Shown here piece by piece: positions 48,615-61,700 of a stretch of 64,000 nucleotides of DNA (position 1 is its first letter; every line of letters starts with the position of its first letter). The DNA is from Neoechinorhynchus agilis. Lineage: Eukaryota; Acanthocephala. The notes below the pieces were generated by a model. The model made no database searches and had not been told where the DNA came from. It was given only the letters and a program-made list of their open reading frames with translations. Location of the stretch: contig CM121341.1 in NCBI GenBank assembly GCA_051530055.1, positions 16,616,001 through 16,680,000 of the forward strand. The letters are read 5' to 3'. A program made the translations under genes and the position numbers.

Positions 48615-50146
48615 GAGTGTGATTGAAAAGGAGATTAAAAACTTAGCGCATGAATGAGAGATCGTCAGACAGAAACACTCACAAACACATCGATAACGTT
48701 CTGCGTGTTGCGATTATGAGCGCTTCTAAAATGAATGTTTTTCGCGCGAGAACTGGCCCTGATTGACAGCAAAACCCTCCATGTATGAACTTTTTAGATA
48801 ATGTATTTTAACTAGTCGTGACATCATCTCTGTAATGTCCGCAGATTCACATGTCAAAAGTTTGTTCAAATCAAGAGAAACATTAGGCTAATAATCACAG
48901 TTCCAATGCGATTAGCAGTTCTCTGTTCTTGATGGCCGCAATTTTTGTTGGAATTCCAAACATCTCTTCTTTTTTATTTTAGGATTAATCTTGTGTGTCT
49001 CTTAGATTCCAAATCTATTAAAAAAATTTGATCTTTCAAATCCTGCACACAAATATAAATCTGAAAAGCGTGCTTTAACAAATTGCCCCGTTGTCTTCCA
49101 ACCCGCTCATATTCATCCTATCAGTGAAAATGAACGAATTAACTTGTTTTTGAATTAAACATTTTGTTATCGTTAAAAAGCTGCAAGAACTATATTGTCT
49201 CTGTTTTTGTTCCTTGTATTATCGACCATCATAATTTAAAGCTTATTTTTGAAGCAGGAATCAAATAGTACTTCCATGTGGCATCTTAAGGTTAAGGCCG
49301 ATTTCACCTGCATACACCGTTTTTTGTTGCTATACTCATATATGTCTATTATCTCTAAGCTTTAAAGCAGCAAATGAATAATTTCATTATAAATCACAAT
49401 TTTCCATCTTTTTAAAGCACCCGCTGTTCATTTTGTCACTCAAAAACATCTAATACAATTGTGTTGCTGTCACAGCCGTCATTTGAAGGTAAATTGCGCC
49501 CGTAAACATTGCGCCCCAGTTTCAGCCTCGAAGTACACTTGCTGGGATTTTAATTGTCATGAAAAAATGCAAAATGAATGTATTTTATTGCGAATTGTAA
49601 TAGAAGTACATCTTCGCATAATCCGTTGCCTTGCACAGATTTCTAACGTCTTAAGTGGCGAAAATTTTCGTTATTTCCACAAAACTGGGATTTCGCAATA
49701 TATGTTTATTAAAGACAAGAATATGAAATGTCATGATTCACATAGAGTCGCTCATGCTTGCCAGCGAGATATCAACGATGTAGATTTCACATTTATTAAA
49801 AAACTACCAGATAATCAAAATCCTTTGTTAACCGCAGCTCTCTGTGTAACTCACAATATATGAATACTATGCATCGAAAATCTAGATTGGATTATTGAAC
49901 AGGGACCAACAAATATCGTTCATTTGTATCATTTGAGAAATTAGGAGCTAAATGGTCAAGGGTAAATCCAAAAATGCTCTTATTTGTTTCTTATTTGTAC
50001 AACAAGCATCAGAACTAAAAATGCTCTTAGGTACTACTGAACATTATGAGTTAGTGTCAATATGTGAGGTACCCGGGGTCAACAACGAATGAGGCAAACA
50101 ATCAAAACCCTTTTGACTTCCAATAGATCAGGTTTTATAATTTCTC
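48615..50146. other. Intergenic between convergent genes
   Basis: This stretch holds the 3' UTR of the A20/AN1 gene and that of the NHL gene on the other strand. A 134-codon frame at 49,459-49,863 lacks an early ATG and shows no motif. A fragment of the fold-back flank (ATATGTGAGGTAC) lies at about 50,061. Confidence 0.4.
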
Positions 50147-51784
50147 TCAGGAAAAAGACAAAAGTCTATCATTCCCAAAGTCTACCACCAGTAGAGACCC
50201 CTGCGGAGAAACACAAACTCCACATGGCCGATCCATTTGGTCTCCTTCACCGCTTCCATTTCGCCCTATGACGTGTTTCACAAATCCATCGCGACCAAAC
50301 ACTTGAATCCGATAATTGCGAGAATCTGCTACGATTATGTATCCATTTGCGTCAACGTCTACGCCTTGAGGGCGCATGAGGCAACCAACAGGATTACCTG
50401 CTGTCCCTATGAGAAGTTGAAGTCTCATGTTGATATCCAAAATGATGATATGGTGTCTATCAAAATCAGTAGTCACTATTCGATTGTCTTGAGTAAAGGC
50501 CACGCCTCGAGGAGATATAGTTGAAGTTGCTGATCTCATTCCTCCTCCGTATTTAGACAAAAAAGATCCATTTTGATCGAATAATTGTAAGCGATAGTTT
50601 TTAGTGTCACTAATCACAATTTGGCTATCGTAATTGACGGCCACATCCCATGGATAACGAAAATAACCATCTCGATATCCATGTTGACCAAAAACGAACA
50701 GTGGCTTCACAACAACCCCCTTTATGCATGCATGTTCTATGAGTTGAGACTTTGCTCTATGAATATCATTGATTGAAAATACCTGTATACGATGATTATC
50801 TTTGTCAACAACAATAAGTCGTCGCAAATTCTTGTCATACGTTAGTCCACTTGGATGGTCAAAGTATCCAGGATTAGTGCCAGGTAAACCAAAAGACATG
50901 ATGATTTCCAAATTCGAGTTAAAGATCTTTACCTGATTACTCCAACGATCGCCAACAAAAATGTTTCCGTCCAAATCGCAGCAAACACCCCAAGGATGAC
51001 TCAGTGATCCCGTTTTCTTCTCATCATCAGACGAATCTGAAATTCTCGAATCGGTAGAACCTCTTCTAATAGAATATTTTGGCACTGATTCATCTGATGG
51101 GTTGACATAAATGAGTAACGGCTTCTTTAAAATTGGTTCCCCATTTGCAACAATCGTTATCATAGTATTTCCGGTTTGATTAAACGGAATGGAGATGGAA
51201 TAAGTCCCATCGGTGTGATCGGTGATTTCTTTAGGAAAACAGTACGCATTGGAACCGTCCATTGACTCTATTAAGGCGTCAAATACATCTCCACCGCAAT
51301 TTCGTTTTCGTCCCATCTCATCCTTCGCTTCGATCATAATAACAAAATTTTCTCCTATCTTAGCTTTCACAAAATCAGTTCGAATAATATCGAAACTGTG
51401 ACCTTTTGTTTCCTCAACAAAAAATCCAAAATTTTGAACCTCTTTGAGCAAGCTGTTAAAGTTGTCTACACCGAAACGCAAATCGCGAAGTTTCCTCAAC
51501 GTGTCCGTTCCAGTGTGAAACAAATCGGGTTCTCTTCCTCTCTCAAAATCGCCATTATCTTCCCTAAGATTAGCATCGTAACCGAACTTCTCCCGAAGAT
51601 TCTCCAACAGCAAACGTCTTCGAGCATCAATAGCTTCAAGCATCACATTGAATGAATTTTTCATTTCCAATAAGACTCTATCATTTAATTCCTGGTTGGT
51701 ATTCGAAGAGCCTAAAGGGTTATCCAGTCCTTCAGGCAAAGATGGCATTGGAAAGAGCAAGTTGTGTCCTGTTCGAAATGTCAT
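50147..51784 (-). CDS. TRIM-NHL protein of the LIN-41/TRIM71/Wech type, lacking visible RING and B-boxes
   Basis: The first in-frame ATG is at 51,784, giving 545 aa. The frame is open about 105 bases further upstream, where AG acceptor-like sites occur. Residues about 30-75 look coiled-coil (NDRVLLEMKNSFNVMLEAID). About 135-230 is a filamin/ABP280-like immunoglobulin domain (KIGENFVIMIEAKDEMG ... DGTYSISIPF). The C-terminal part has six NHL repeats, with signatures HPWGVCCDLDGNIFVGDRWS, HPSGLTYD, YPWDVAVN, SPRGVAFTQ, RPQGVDVDANGYIIVADS and RPCGVCVSPQGSLLVVDFGN. Filamin plus six NHL is the C-terminal plan of LIN-41, TRIM71 and Drosophila Wech (Wech lacks a RING). The NHL propeller of this group binds RNA hairpins to repress target messages. 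No RING or B-box coding sequence lies in the 970 bases before satellite array 2, so 5' exons are beyond the array, lost, or never existed. TRIM2/3-type is the alternative. Confidence 0.88.
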   Translation of the reverse strand: MTFRTGHNLLFPMPSLPEGLDNPLGSSNTNQELNDRVLLEMKNSFNVMLEAIDARRRLLLENLREKFGYDANLREDNGDFERGREPDLFHTGTDTLRKLRDLRFGVDNFNSLLKEVQNFGFFVEETKGHSFDIIRTDFVKAKIGENFVIMIEAKDEMGRKRNCGGDVFDALIESMDGSNAYCFPKEITDHTDGTYSISIPFNQTGNTMITIVANGEPILKKPLLIYVNPSDESVPKYSIRRGSTDSRISDSSDDEKKTGSLSHPWGVCCDLDGNIFVGDRWSNQVKIFNSNLEIIMSFGLPGTNPGYFDHPSGLTYDKNLRRLIVVDKDNHRIQVFSINDIHRAKSQLIEHACIKGVVVKPLFVFGQHGYRDGYFRYPWDVAVNYDSQIVISDTKNYRLQLFDQNGSFLSKYGGGMRSATSTISPRGVAFTQDNRIVTTDFDRHHIIILDINMRLQLLIGTAGNPVGCLMRPQGVDVDANGYIIVADSRNYRIQVFGRDGFVKHVIGRNGSGEGDQMDRPCGVCVSPQGSLLVVDFGNDRLLSFS

Positions 51785-51889
51785 TTGATAAAGACGACTG
51801 ATCGAGAGGGACAGATCAAAGTATTCACTCCTATGAGCCACTTGGAGACTCAATTTAAATACTACGAACAAATAACAAATTGTTTTCAA

Positions 51890-52275
51890 CCAAGATACTC
51901 AAACTGATATGACGAATCAAAACATTTGCATGTCATAAGCGTTTTTGAGATTTGTGAACAAATATATCAGATACATATGTGCAATTATTTATAAATTTAA
52001 AAGTGATTTCCAGGAAAAAATTAAAGCGGGATAAAATGTTAAACCATACAATCCAGTGCCAATTTTTAAAAATGTAATTGTTATTGCCGTAAAAGAATAA
52101 CTATACCGTCTTAAATTCAATGACCACAAATGCTCACAATTTAAAATAACAATTAAACAATATTTAAAGTAAAGTTCGAGAACGTGACATTCAGATAAAA
52201 GCTGAATCACTATTTGTGCCGTTTCGGCGTGGACACGCTCGCAGCCAGCGACATAAAATTCTAAACTATTAAACA
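51890..52275. other. 5' flank of the NHL gene
   Basis: A/T-rich sequence. The minus-strand frame at 51,989-52,276 carries no RING, B-box or other motif. It may hold the promoter or an intron of the NHL gene. Confidence 0.35.
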
Positions 52276-52505
52276 AGGGGGATCAGCAACCGCCGCTGAG
52301 GATTGCAAAAGGACAAAATACAGGGACCTGAGTCGAAATCATTATTTTGTTCCCTTTGGCGCCGAGACACTCGGGTGGTTTGGTACCGCGGCACAGAACC
52401 TGGTCAAGCAATTGTCCAAGAGACCTACAAAACATAAGTCTGGCTGTGCAACGGGGGGGGAACGCTGCATCCGTCCTTTCGACCGTTACACCAGGACGGC
52501 AGCTG
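52276..52505 (+). mobile_element. LINE ORF C-terminal fragment
   Basis: The plus strand reads AAEDCKRTKYRDLSRNHYFV, PFGAETLGWFGTAAQNLVKQ and then, in a different frame, SLAVQRGGNAASVLST. These match the conserved C-terminus of a non-LTR reverse-transcriptase family (KYxxL...FxPxAxETLG...AxQRGNAASVLGT), likely the same lineage as the fragment at 2.3-2.7 kb. A frame change occurs near the G run at about 52,449. It is a truncated, dead copy. Confidence 0.7.
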
Positions 52506-52509
52506 ATTG

Positions 52510-52745
52510 GTCCAGAGCAGTGGTATGAATGATTTCTGCTACGATCTTTGTATACGAGCAGTTATTTCGGGTTCGAGCGAATTTGTCACATTTACTTCTT
52601 TGCCTAGATATTTCACTGTTCGTCTCATCGTCAAATCCACATACTCTAGCCTTAACGTTTCCGGTCCCATGCACATCGTCTTCAACCTGTTTACCCTGAG
52701 ACCCTTCCAGACTTCGCTGAACCTCTTCACGTGTATGACAAAAGT
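52510..52745 (-). mobile_element. Second LINE fragment, opposite strand (RTE/jockey-like RT tail)
   Basis: Minus-strand translation gives GLRVNRLKTMCM, VKYLGKEVNV and EPEITARIQRS, the pattern L-x-VNxxKTK, FxYLGxxV, EIxxRI found after the catalytic region of RTE/CR1-type endonuclease-reverse transcriptases. The frame then stops. It abuts the plus-strand LINE fragment on one side and the first unit of satellite array 2 on the other. Confidence 0.65.
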
Positions 52746-52754
52746 GCAGGATCA

Positions 52755-55700
52755 GAACACCGAAAGTTTTATCTCTTTGAAGAAGCGCACGCGTTATTTT
52801 CTGCAAAAACAATAAATGCCATTATGCATTACAGATGATGTATACGACAGAGCGATGATGAATTCGACAAGTACTGAAACAAACCCATAGCCGAATTCTT
52901 TATCTATATGAAGAAGCACACATTGAATACTGCGAAAAACGATTAAAGCATAAAGGATGATGTATACGACAACGAGAGGATGAATACGATCAACAATAAA
53001 ACAAATCCAACGCTTTAAAGTATAACTTCTCTTTGAAAACGCATACGAAATTTTGCGAGCACACTGAAAGCTTTCTGAAATATGTTTAAAGGGTGATGAA
53101 TATTACGAAAAACTGACGATGAATAAAACGAATACTGAAAAAAATAGATCGCCGAAAGTTTTATCTCTTTGAAGAAGCGCAAGCGTTAATTTCTGCGAAA
53201 ACAATAAATGCCTTTATGTATTACAGATGATGTATACGACAGAGCGATGATGAAATCGACAAGTACTGAAACAAACCCAAAGCCGAATTCTTTATCTATA
53301 TGAAGAAACACACATTGAATTCTGCGAAAAACGATTAACGCATAAAGGATGATGTATACGACAACGAGAGGTTGAATACGATCAACAATAAAACAAATCC
53401 AACGCTTTAAAGTATAAGTCCTCTGGGAAAACGCATACGAAATTTTGAAAGCACACTGAAAGCTTTCTGAAATATATTTAAAGGGTGATGAATATTACGA
53501 AAAACCGACGATGAATAAAACGAATACTGAAAAAAATAGAACGTTGAAAGCTTTATCTCTTTCAAAAAGCGCACAATAAATTCTGCGAGAAACGATTAAC
53601 GCCTAAAGGATGATGTATACGACAACGATAGGATGAATACGATCAACAATAAAACAAATCCAACGCTTTAAAGTATAACTTCTGTGGGAAAACGCATACG
53701 AAATTTTGCGAGCACACTGAAAGCTTTCTGAAATATGTGTAAAGGGTGATGAATATTACGAAAAACCGACGATGAATAAAACGAATACTGAAAAAAATAG
53801 ATCGCCGAAAGTTTTATCTCTTTGAAGAAGCGCAAGCGTTAATTTCTGCGAAAACAATAAATGCCTTTATGTATTACAGATGATGTATACGACAGAGCGA
53901 TGATGAAATCGACAAGTACTGAAACAAACCAAAAGCCGAATTCGTTATCTATATGAAGAAGCACACATTGAATTCTGCGAAAAACGATTAACGCATAAAG
54001 GATGATGTATACGACAACGAGAGGATGAATACGATCAACAATAAAACAAATCTAACGCTTTAAAATATAAGTCCTCTGGGAAACGCATACGAAATTTTGC
54101 GAGCACACTGAAAGCTTTCTGAAATATGTTTAAAGGGTGATGAATATTACGAAAAACTGACGACCAATAAAACGAATACTGAAAAAAGTAGAACGTTGAA
54201 AGCATTATCTCTTTAAAAAACCGCACATTGAATTCTGCGAGAAACGACTAACGCCTAAAGGATGATGTATACGACAACGAGAGGATGAATTCGATCAACA
54301 ATAAAACAAATCTAACGCTTTAAAATATAAGTCCTCCGGGAAAACGCATACGAAATTTTGCGAGCACACTGAAAGCTTTCTGAAATATGTTTAAAGGGTG
54401 ATGAATATTACGAAAAACTGACGACCAATAAAACGAATACTGAAAAAAGTAGAACGTTGAAAGTTTTATCTCTTTCAAAAAGCGCACATTGAATTCTGCG
54501 AGAAACGATTAACGCCTAAACAATGATGTATACGACAACGAGAGGATGAATACGATCAACAATAAAACAAATCCAACGCTTTAAAGTATAACTTCTCTTT
54601 GAAAACGCATACGAAATTTTGCGAGCACACTGAAAGCTTTCTGAAATATGTTTATAGGGTGATGAATATTACGAAAAACTGACGATGAATAAAACGAATA
54701 CTAAAAAAATAGATCGCCGAAAGCTTTATCTCTTTGAAGAAGCGCACGCGCTAATTTCTGCGCAAACAATAAATGCCATCATGTATTACAGATGATGTAT
54801 ACAACAGAGCGATGATGAATTCGACAAGTACTGAAACAAACCCAAAGCCGAATTCTTTATCTATATGAAGAAGCACACATTGAATTCTGCGAAAAACGAT
54901 TAACGCATAAAGGATGATGTATACGACAACGAGAGGATGAATACGATCAACAATAAAACAAATCCAACGCTTTAAAGTATAAGTCCTCCGGGAAAACGCA
55001 TACGAAATTTTGCGAGCACACTGAAAGCTTTCTGAAATATGTTTAAAGGGTGATGAATATTACGAAAAACCGACGATGAATAAAACGAATACTGAAAAAA
55101 GTAGAACGTTGAAAGCTTTATCTCTTTCAAAAAGCGCACATTGAATTCTGCGAGAAACGATTAACGCCTGAAGGATTATGTATACGAAAACGAGAGGATG
55201 AATACGATCAACAATAAAACAAATCCAACGCTTTGAAGTATAAGTCCTCTGGGAAAACGCATACGAAATTTTGCCAGCACACTGAAAGCTTTCTGAAATA
55301 TGTTTAAAGGGTGATGAATATTGCGAAAAACCGACGATGAATAAAACGAATACTGAAAAAAATAGAACACCGAAAGTTTTATCTCTGTGAAGAAGCGCAC
55401 GCGTTATTTTCTGCAAAAACAATAAATGCCATTATGCATTACAGATGATGTATACGACAGAGCGATGATGAATTCGACAAGTACTGAAACAAACCCATAG
55501 CCGAATTCTTTATCTATATGAAGAAGCGCACATTGAATTCTGCGAGAAACGATTAACGCCTGAAGGATGATGTATACGACAACGAGAGGATGAATACGAT
55601 CAACAATAAAACAAATCCAACGCTTTAAAGTATAACTTCTCTTTGAAAACGCATACGAAATTTTGCGAGCACACTGAAAGCTTTCTGAAATATGTTTAAA

Positions 55701-58700
55701 GGGTGATGAATATTACGAAAAACTGACGATGAATAAAACGAATACTGAAAAAAATAGATCGCCGAAAGTTTTATCTCTTTGAAGAAGCGCAAGCGTTAAT
55801 TTCGGCGAAAACAATAAATGCCTTTATGTATTACAGATGATGTATACGACAGAGCGATGATGAAATCGACAAGTACTGAAACAAACCAAAAGCCGAATTC
55901 TTTATCTATATGAAGAAGCACACATTGAATTGTGCGAAAAACGATTAACGCATAAAGGATGATGTATACGACAACGAGAGGATGAATACGATCAACAATA
56001 AAACAAATCCAACGCTTTAAAGTATAAGTCTTCTGGGAAAACGCATACGAATTTTTGCGAGCACACTGAAAGCTTTCTGAAATATGTTTAAAGGGTGATG
56101 AATATTACGAAAAACCGACGATGAATAAAACGAATACTGAAAAAAGTAGAACGTTGAAAGCTTTATCTCTTTCAAAAAGTGCACATTGAATTCTGCGAGA
56201 AACGATTAACGCCTGAAGGATGATGTATACGACAACGAGAGGATGAATACGATCAACAATAAAACAAATCCAACGCTTTAAAGTATAACTTCTCGTTGAA
56301 AACGCATACGAAATTTTGCGAGCACACTGAAAGCTTTCTGAAATATTTTTAAAGGGTGATGAATTTTACGAAAAACTGACGATGAATAAAACGAATACTG
56401 AAAAAATAGATCGCCGAAAGTTTTATCTCTTTGAAGAAGCGCAAGCGTTAATTTCTGCGAAAACAATAAATGCCTTTATGTATTACAGATGATGTATACA
56501 ACAGAGCGATGATGAAATCGACAAGTACTGAAACAAACCCAAAGCCGAATTCTTTATCTATATGAAGAAGCGCACATTGAATTCTGCGAGAAACGATTAA
56601 CGCATAAAGGATGATGTATACGACAACGAGAGGATGAATACGATAACAATAAAACAAATCCAACGCTTTAAAGTATAAGTCCTCCGGGAAAACGCATACG
56701 AAATTTTGCGAGCACACTGAAAGCTTTCTGAAATATGTTTAAAGGGTGATGAATATTACGAAAAACCGACGATGAATAAAACGAATACTGAAAAAAATAG
56801 ATCGCCGAAAGTTTTATCTCTTTGAAGAAGCGCAAGCGTTAATTTCTGCGAAAACAATAAATGCCTTTATGTATTACAGATGATGTATACGACAGAGCGA
56901 TGATGAATTCGACAAGTACTGAAACAAACCCAAAGCCGAATTCTTTATCTATATGAAGAAGCACACATTGAATTCTGCGAAAAACGATTAACGCATAAAG
57001 GATGATGTATACGACAACGAGAGGATGAATACGATCAACAATAAAACAAATCCAACGCTTTAAAGTATAAGTCCTCTGGGAAAACGCATACGAATTTTTG
57101 CGAGCACACTGAAAGCTTTCTGAAATATGTTTAAAGGGTGATGAATATTACGAAAAACCGACGATGAATAAAACGAATACTGAAAAAAGTAGAACGTTGA
57201 AAGCTTTATCTCTTTCAAAAAGCGCACATTGAATTCTGCGAGAAACGATTAACGCCTAAAGGATGATGTATACGACAACGAGAGGATGAATACGATCAAC
57301 AATAAAACAAATCCAACGCTTTAAAGTAAACTTCTCTTTGAAAACGCATACGAAATTTTGCGAGCACACTGAAAGCTTTCTGAAATATGTTTAAAGGGTG
57401 ATGAATTTTACGAAAAACTGACGATGAATAAAACGAATACTGAAAAAATAGATCGCCGAAAGTTTTATCTCTTTGAAGAAGCGCAAGCGTTAATTTCTGC
57501 GAAAACAATAAATGCCTTTATGTATTACAGATGATGTATACGACAGAGCGATGATGAATTCGACAAGTACTGAAACAAACCCAAAGCCGAATTCTTTATC
57601 TATATGAAGAAGCACACATTGAATTCTGCGAAAAACGATTAACGCATAAAGGATGATGTATACGACAACGAGAGGATGAATACGATCAACAATAAAACAA
57701 ATCCAACGCTTTAAAGTATAAGTCCTCCGGGAAAACGCATACGAATTTTTGCGAGCACACTGAAAGCTTTCTGAAATATGTTTAAAGGGTGATGAATATT
57801 ACGAAAAACCGACGATGAATAAAACGAATACTGAAAAAAGTAGAACGTTGAAAGCTTTATCTCTTTCAAAAAGCGCACATTGAATTCTGCGAGAAACGAT
57901 TAACGCCTGAAGGATTATGTATACGACAACGAGAGGATGAATACGATCAACAATAAAACAAATCCAACGCTTTGAAGTATAAGTCCTCTGGGAAAACGCA
58001 TACGAAATTTTGCCAGCACACTGAAAGCTTTCTGAAATATGTTTAAAGGGTGATGAATATTACGAAAAACCGACGATGAATAAAACGAATACTGAAAAAA
58101 ATAGAACACCGAAAGTTTTATCTCTGTGAAGAAGCGCACGCGTTATTTTCTGCAAAAACAATAAATGCCATTATGCATTACAGATGATGTATACGACAGA
58201 GCGATGATGAATTCGACAAGTACTGAAACAAACCCATAGCCGAATTCTTTATCTATATGAAGAAGCGCACATTGAATTCTGCGAGAAACGATTAACGCCT
58301 GAAGGATGATGTATACGACAACGAGAGGATGAATACGATCAACAATAAAACAAATCCAACGCTTTAAAGTATAACTTCTCTTTGAAAACGCATACGAAAT
58401 TTTGCGAGCACACTGAAAGCTTTCTGAAATATGTTTAAAGGGTGATGAATATTACGAAAAACTGACGATGAATAAAACGAATACTGAAAAAATAGAACGC
58501 CGAAAGTTTTATCTCTTTGAAGAAGCGCACGCGTTATTTTCTGCAAAAACAATAAATGCCATTATGCATTACAGATGATGTATACGACAGAGCGATGATG
58601 AATTCGACAAGTACTGAAACAAACCCAAAGCCGAATTCTTTATCTATATGAAGAAGCGCACATTGAATTCTGCGAGAAACGATTAACGCCTGAAGGATGA

Positions 58701-61700
58701 TGTATACGACAACGAGAGGATGAATACGATCAACAATAAAACAAATCCAACGCTTTAAAGTATAACTTCTCTTTGAAAACGCATACGAAATTTTGCGAGC
58801 ACACTGAAAGCTTTCTGAAATATGTTTAAAGGGTGATGAATATTACGAAAAACTGACGATGAATAAAACGAATACTGAAAAAAGTAGAACGCCGAAAGCT
58901 TTATCTCTTTGAAGAAGCGCACGCGTTATTTCTGCAAAACAATAAATGCCTTATGATTACAGATGATGTATACGACAGAGCGATGATGAATTCGACAAGT
59001 ACTGAAACAAACCCAAAGCCGAATTCTTTATCTATATGAAGAAGCACACATTGAATTCTGCGAGAAACGATTAACGCCTAAAGGATGATGTATACGACAA
59101 CGAGAGGATGAATACGATCAACAATAAAACAAATCCAACGCTTTAAAGTATAACTTCTCTTTGAAAACGCATACGAAATTTTGCGAGCACACTGAAAGCT
59201 TTCTGAAATATGTTTAAAGGGTGATGAATATTACGAAAAACTGACGATGAATAAAACGAATACTGAAAAAAGTAGAACGTTGAAAGCTTTATCTCTTTCA
59301 AAAAGCGCACATTGAATTCTGCGAGAAACGATTAACGCATAAAGGATGATGTATACGACAACGAGAGGATGAATACGATCAACAATAAAACAAATCCAAC
59401 GCTTTAAAGTATAAGTCCTCTGGGAAAACGCATACGAAATTTTGCGAGCACACTGAAAGCTTTCTGAAATATGTTTAAAGGGTGATGAATATTACGAAAA
59501 ACCGACGATGAATAAAACGAATACTGAAAAAAATAGATCGCCGAAAGTTTTATCTCTTTGAAGAAGCGCAAGCGTTAATTTCTGCGAAAACAATAAATGC
59601 CTTTATGTATTACAGATGATGTATACGACAGAGCGATGATGAATTCGACAAGTACTGAAACAAACCCAAAGCCGAATTCTTTATCTATATGAAGAAGCAC
59701 ACATTGAATTCTGCGAAAAACGATTAACGCATAAAGGATGATGTATACGACAACGAGAGGATGAATACGATCAACAATAAAACAAATCCAACGCTTTAAA
59801 GTATAAGTCCTCCGGGAAAACGCATACGAATTTTTGCGAGCACACTGAAAGCTTTCTGAAATATGTTTAAAGGGTGATGAATATTACGAAAAACCGACGA
59901 TGAATAAAACGAATACTGAAAGTAGAACGTTGAAAGCTTTATCTCTTTCAAAAAGCGCACATTGAATTCTGCGAGAAACGATTAACGCCTAAAGGATGAT
60001 GTATACGACAACGAGAGGATGAATACGATCAACAATAAAACAAATCCAACGCTTTAAAGTAAACTTCTCTTTGAAAACGCATACGAAATTTTGCGAGCAC
60101 ACTGAAAGCTTTCTGAAATATGTTTAAAGGGTGATGAATTTTACGAAAAACTGACGATGAATAAAACGAATACTGAAAAAATAGATCGCCGAAAGTTTTA
60201 TCTCTTTGAAGAAGCGCAAGCGTTAATTTCTGCGAAAACAATAAATGCCTTTATGTATTACAGATGATGTATACGACAGAGCGATGATGAATTCGACAAG
60301 TACTGAAACAAACCCAAAGCCGAATTCTTTATCTATATGAAGAAGCACACATTGAATTCTGCGAAAAACGATTAACGCATAAAGGATGATGTATACGACA
60401 ACGAGAGGATGAATACGATCAACAATAAAACAAATCCAACGCTTTAAAGTATAAGTCCTCCGGGAAAACGCATACGAATTTTTGCGAGCACACTGAAAGC
60501 TTTCTGAAATATGTTTAAAGGGTGATGAATATTACGAAAAACCGACGATGAATAAAACGAATACTGAAAAAAGTAGAACGTTGAAAGCTTTATCTCTTTC
60601 AAAAAGCGCACATTGAATTCTGCGAGAAACGATTAACGCCTGAAGGATTATGTATACGACAACGAGAGGATGAATACGATCAACAATAAAACAAATCCAA
60701 CGCTTTGAAGTATAAGTCCTCTGGGAAAACGCATACGAAATTTTGCCAGCACACTGAAAGCTTTCTGAAATATGTTTAAAGGGTGATGAATATTACGAAA
60801 AACCGACGATGAATAAAACGAATACTGAAAAAAATAGAACACCGAAAGTTTTATCTCTGTGAAGAAGCGCACGCGTTATTTTCTGCAAAAACAATAAATG
60901 CCATTATGCATTACAGATGATGTATACGACAGAGCGATGATGAATTCGACAAGTACTGAAACAAACCCATAGCCGAATTCTTTATCTATATGAAGAAGCG
61001 CACATTGAATTCTGCGAGAAACGATTAACGCCTGAAGGATGATGTATACGACAACGAGAGGATGAATACGATCAACAATAAAACAAATCCAACGCTTTAA
61101 AGTATAACTTCTCTTTGAAAACGCATACGAAATTTTGCGAGCACACTGAAAGCTTTCTGAAATATGTTTAAAGGGTGATGAATATTACGAAAAACTGACG
61201 ATGAATAAAACGAATACTGAAAAAAATAGATCGCCGAAAGTTTTATCTCTTTGAAGAAGCGCACGCGTTATTTTCTGCAAAAACAATAAATGCCATTATG
61301 CATTACAGATGATGTATACGACAGAGCGATGATGAATTCGACAAGTACTGAAACAAACCCAAAGCCGAATTCTTTATCTATATGAAGAAGCGCACATTGA
61401 ATTCTGCGAGAAACGATTAACGCATAAAGGATGATGTATACGACAACGAGAGGATGAATACGATCAACAATAAAACAAATCCAACGCTTTAAAGTATAAC
61501 TTCTCTTTGAAAACGCATACGAAATTTTGCGAGCACACTGAAAGCTTTCTGAAATATGTTTAAAGGGTGATGAATATTACGAAAAACTGACGATGAATAA
61601 AACGAATACTGAAAAAAGTAGAACGTTGAAAGCTTTATCTCTTTCAAAAAGCGCACATTGAATTCTGCGAGAAACGATTAACGCCTAAAGGATGATGTAT

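Noticed and set aside
49459-49863. 134-codon Cys-containing frame downstream of the A20/AN1 gene
   Set aside because: The first codon is TTG, and no good ATG lies near the start. It has no family motif and lies in an A/T-rich 3' flank.
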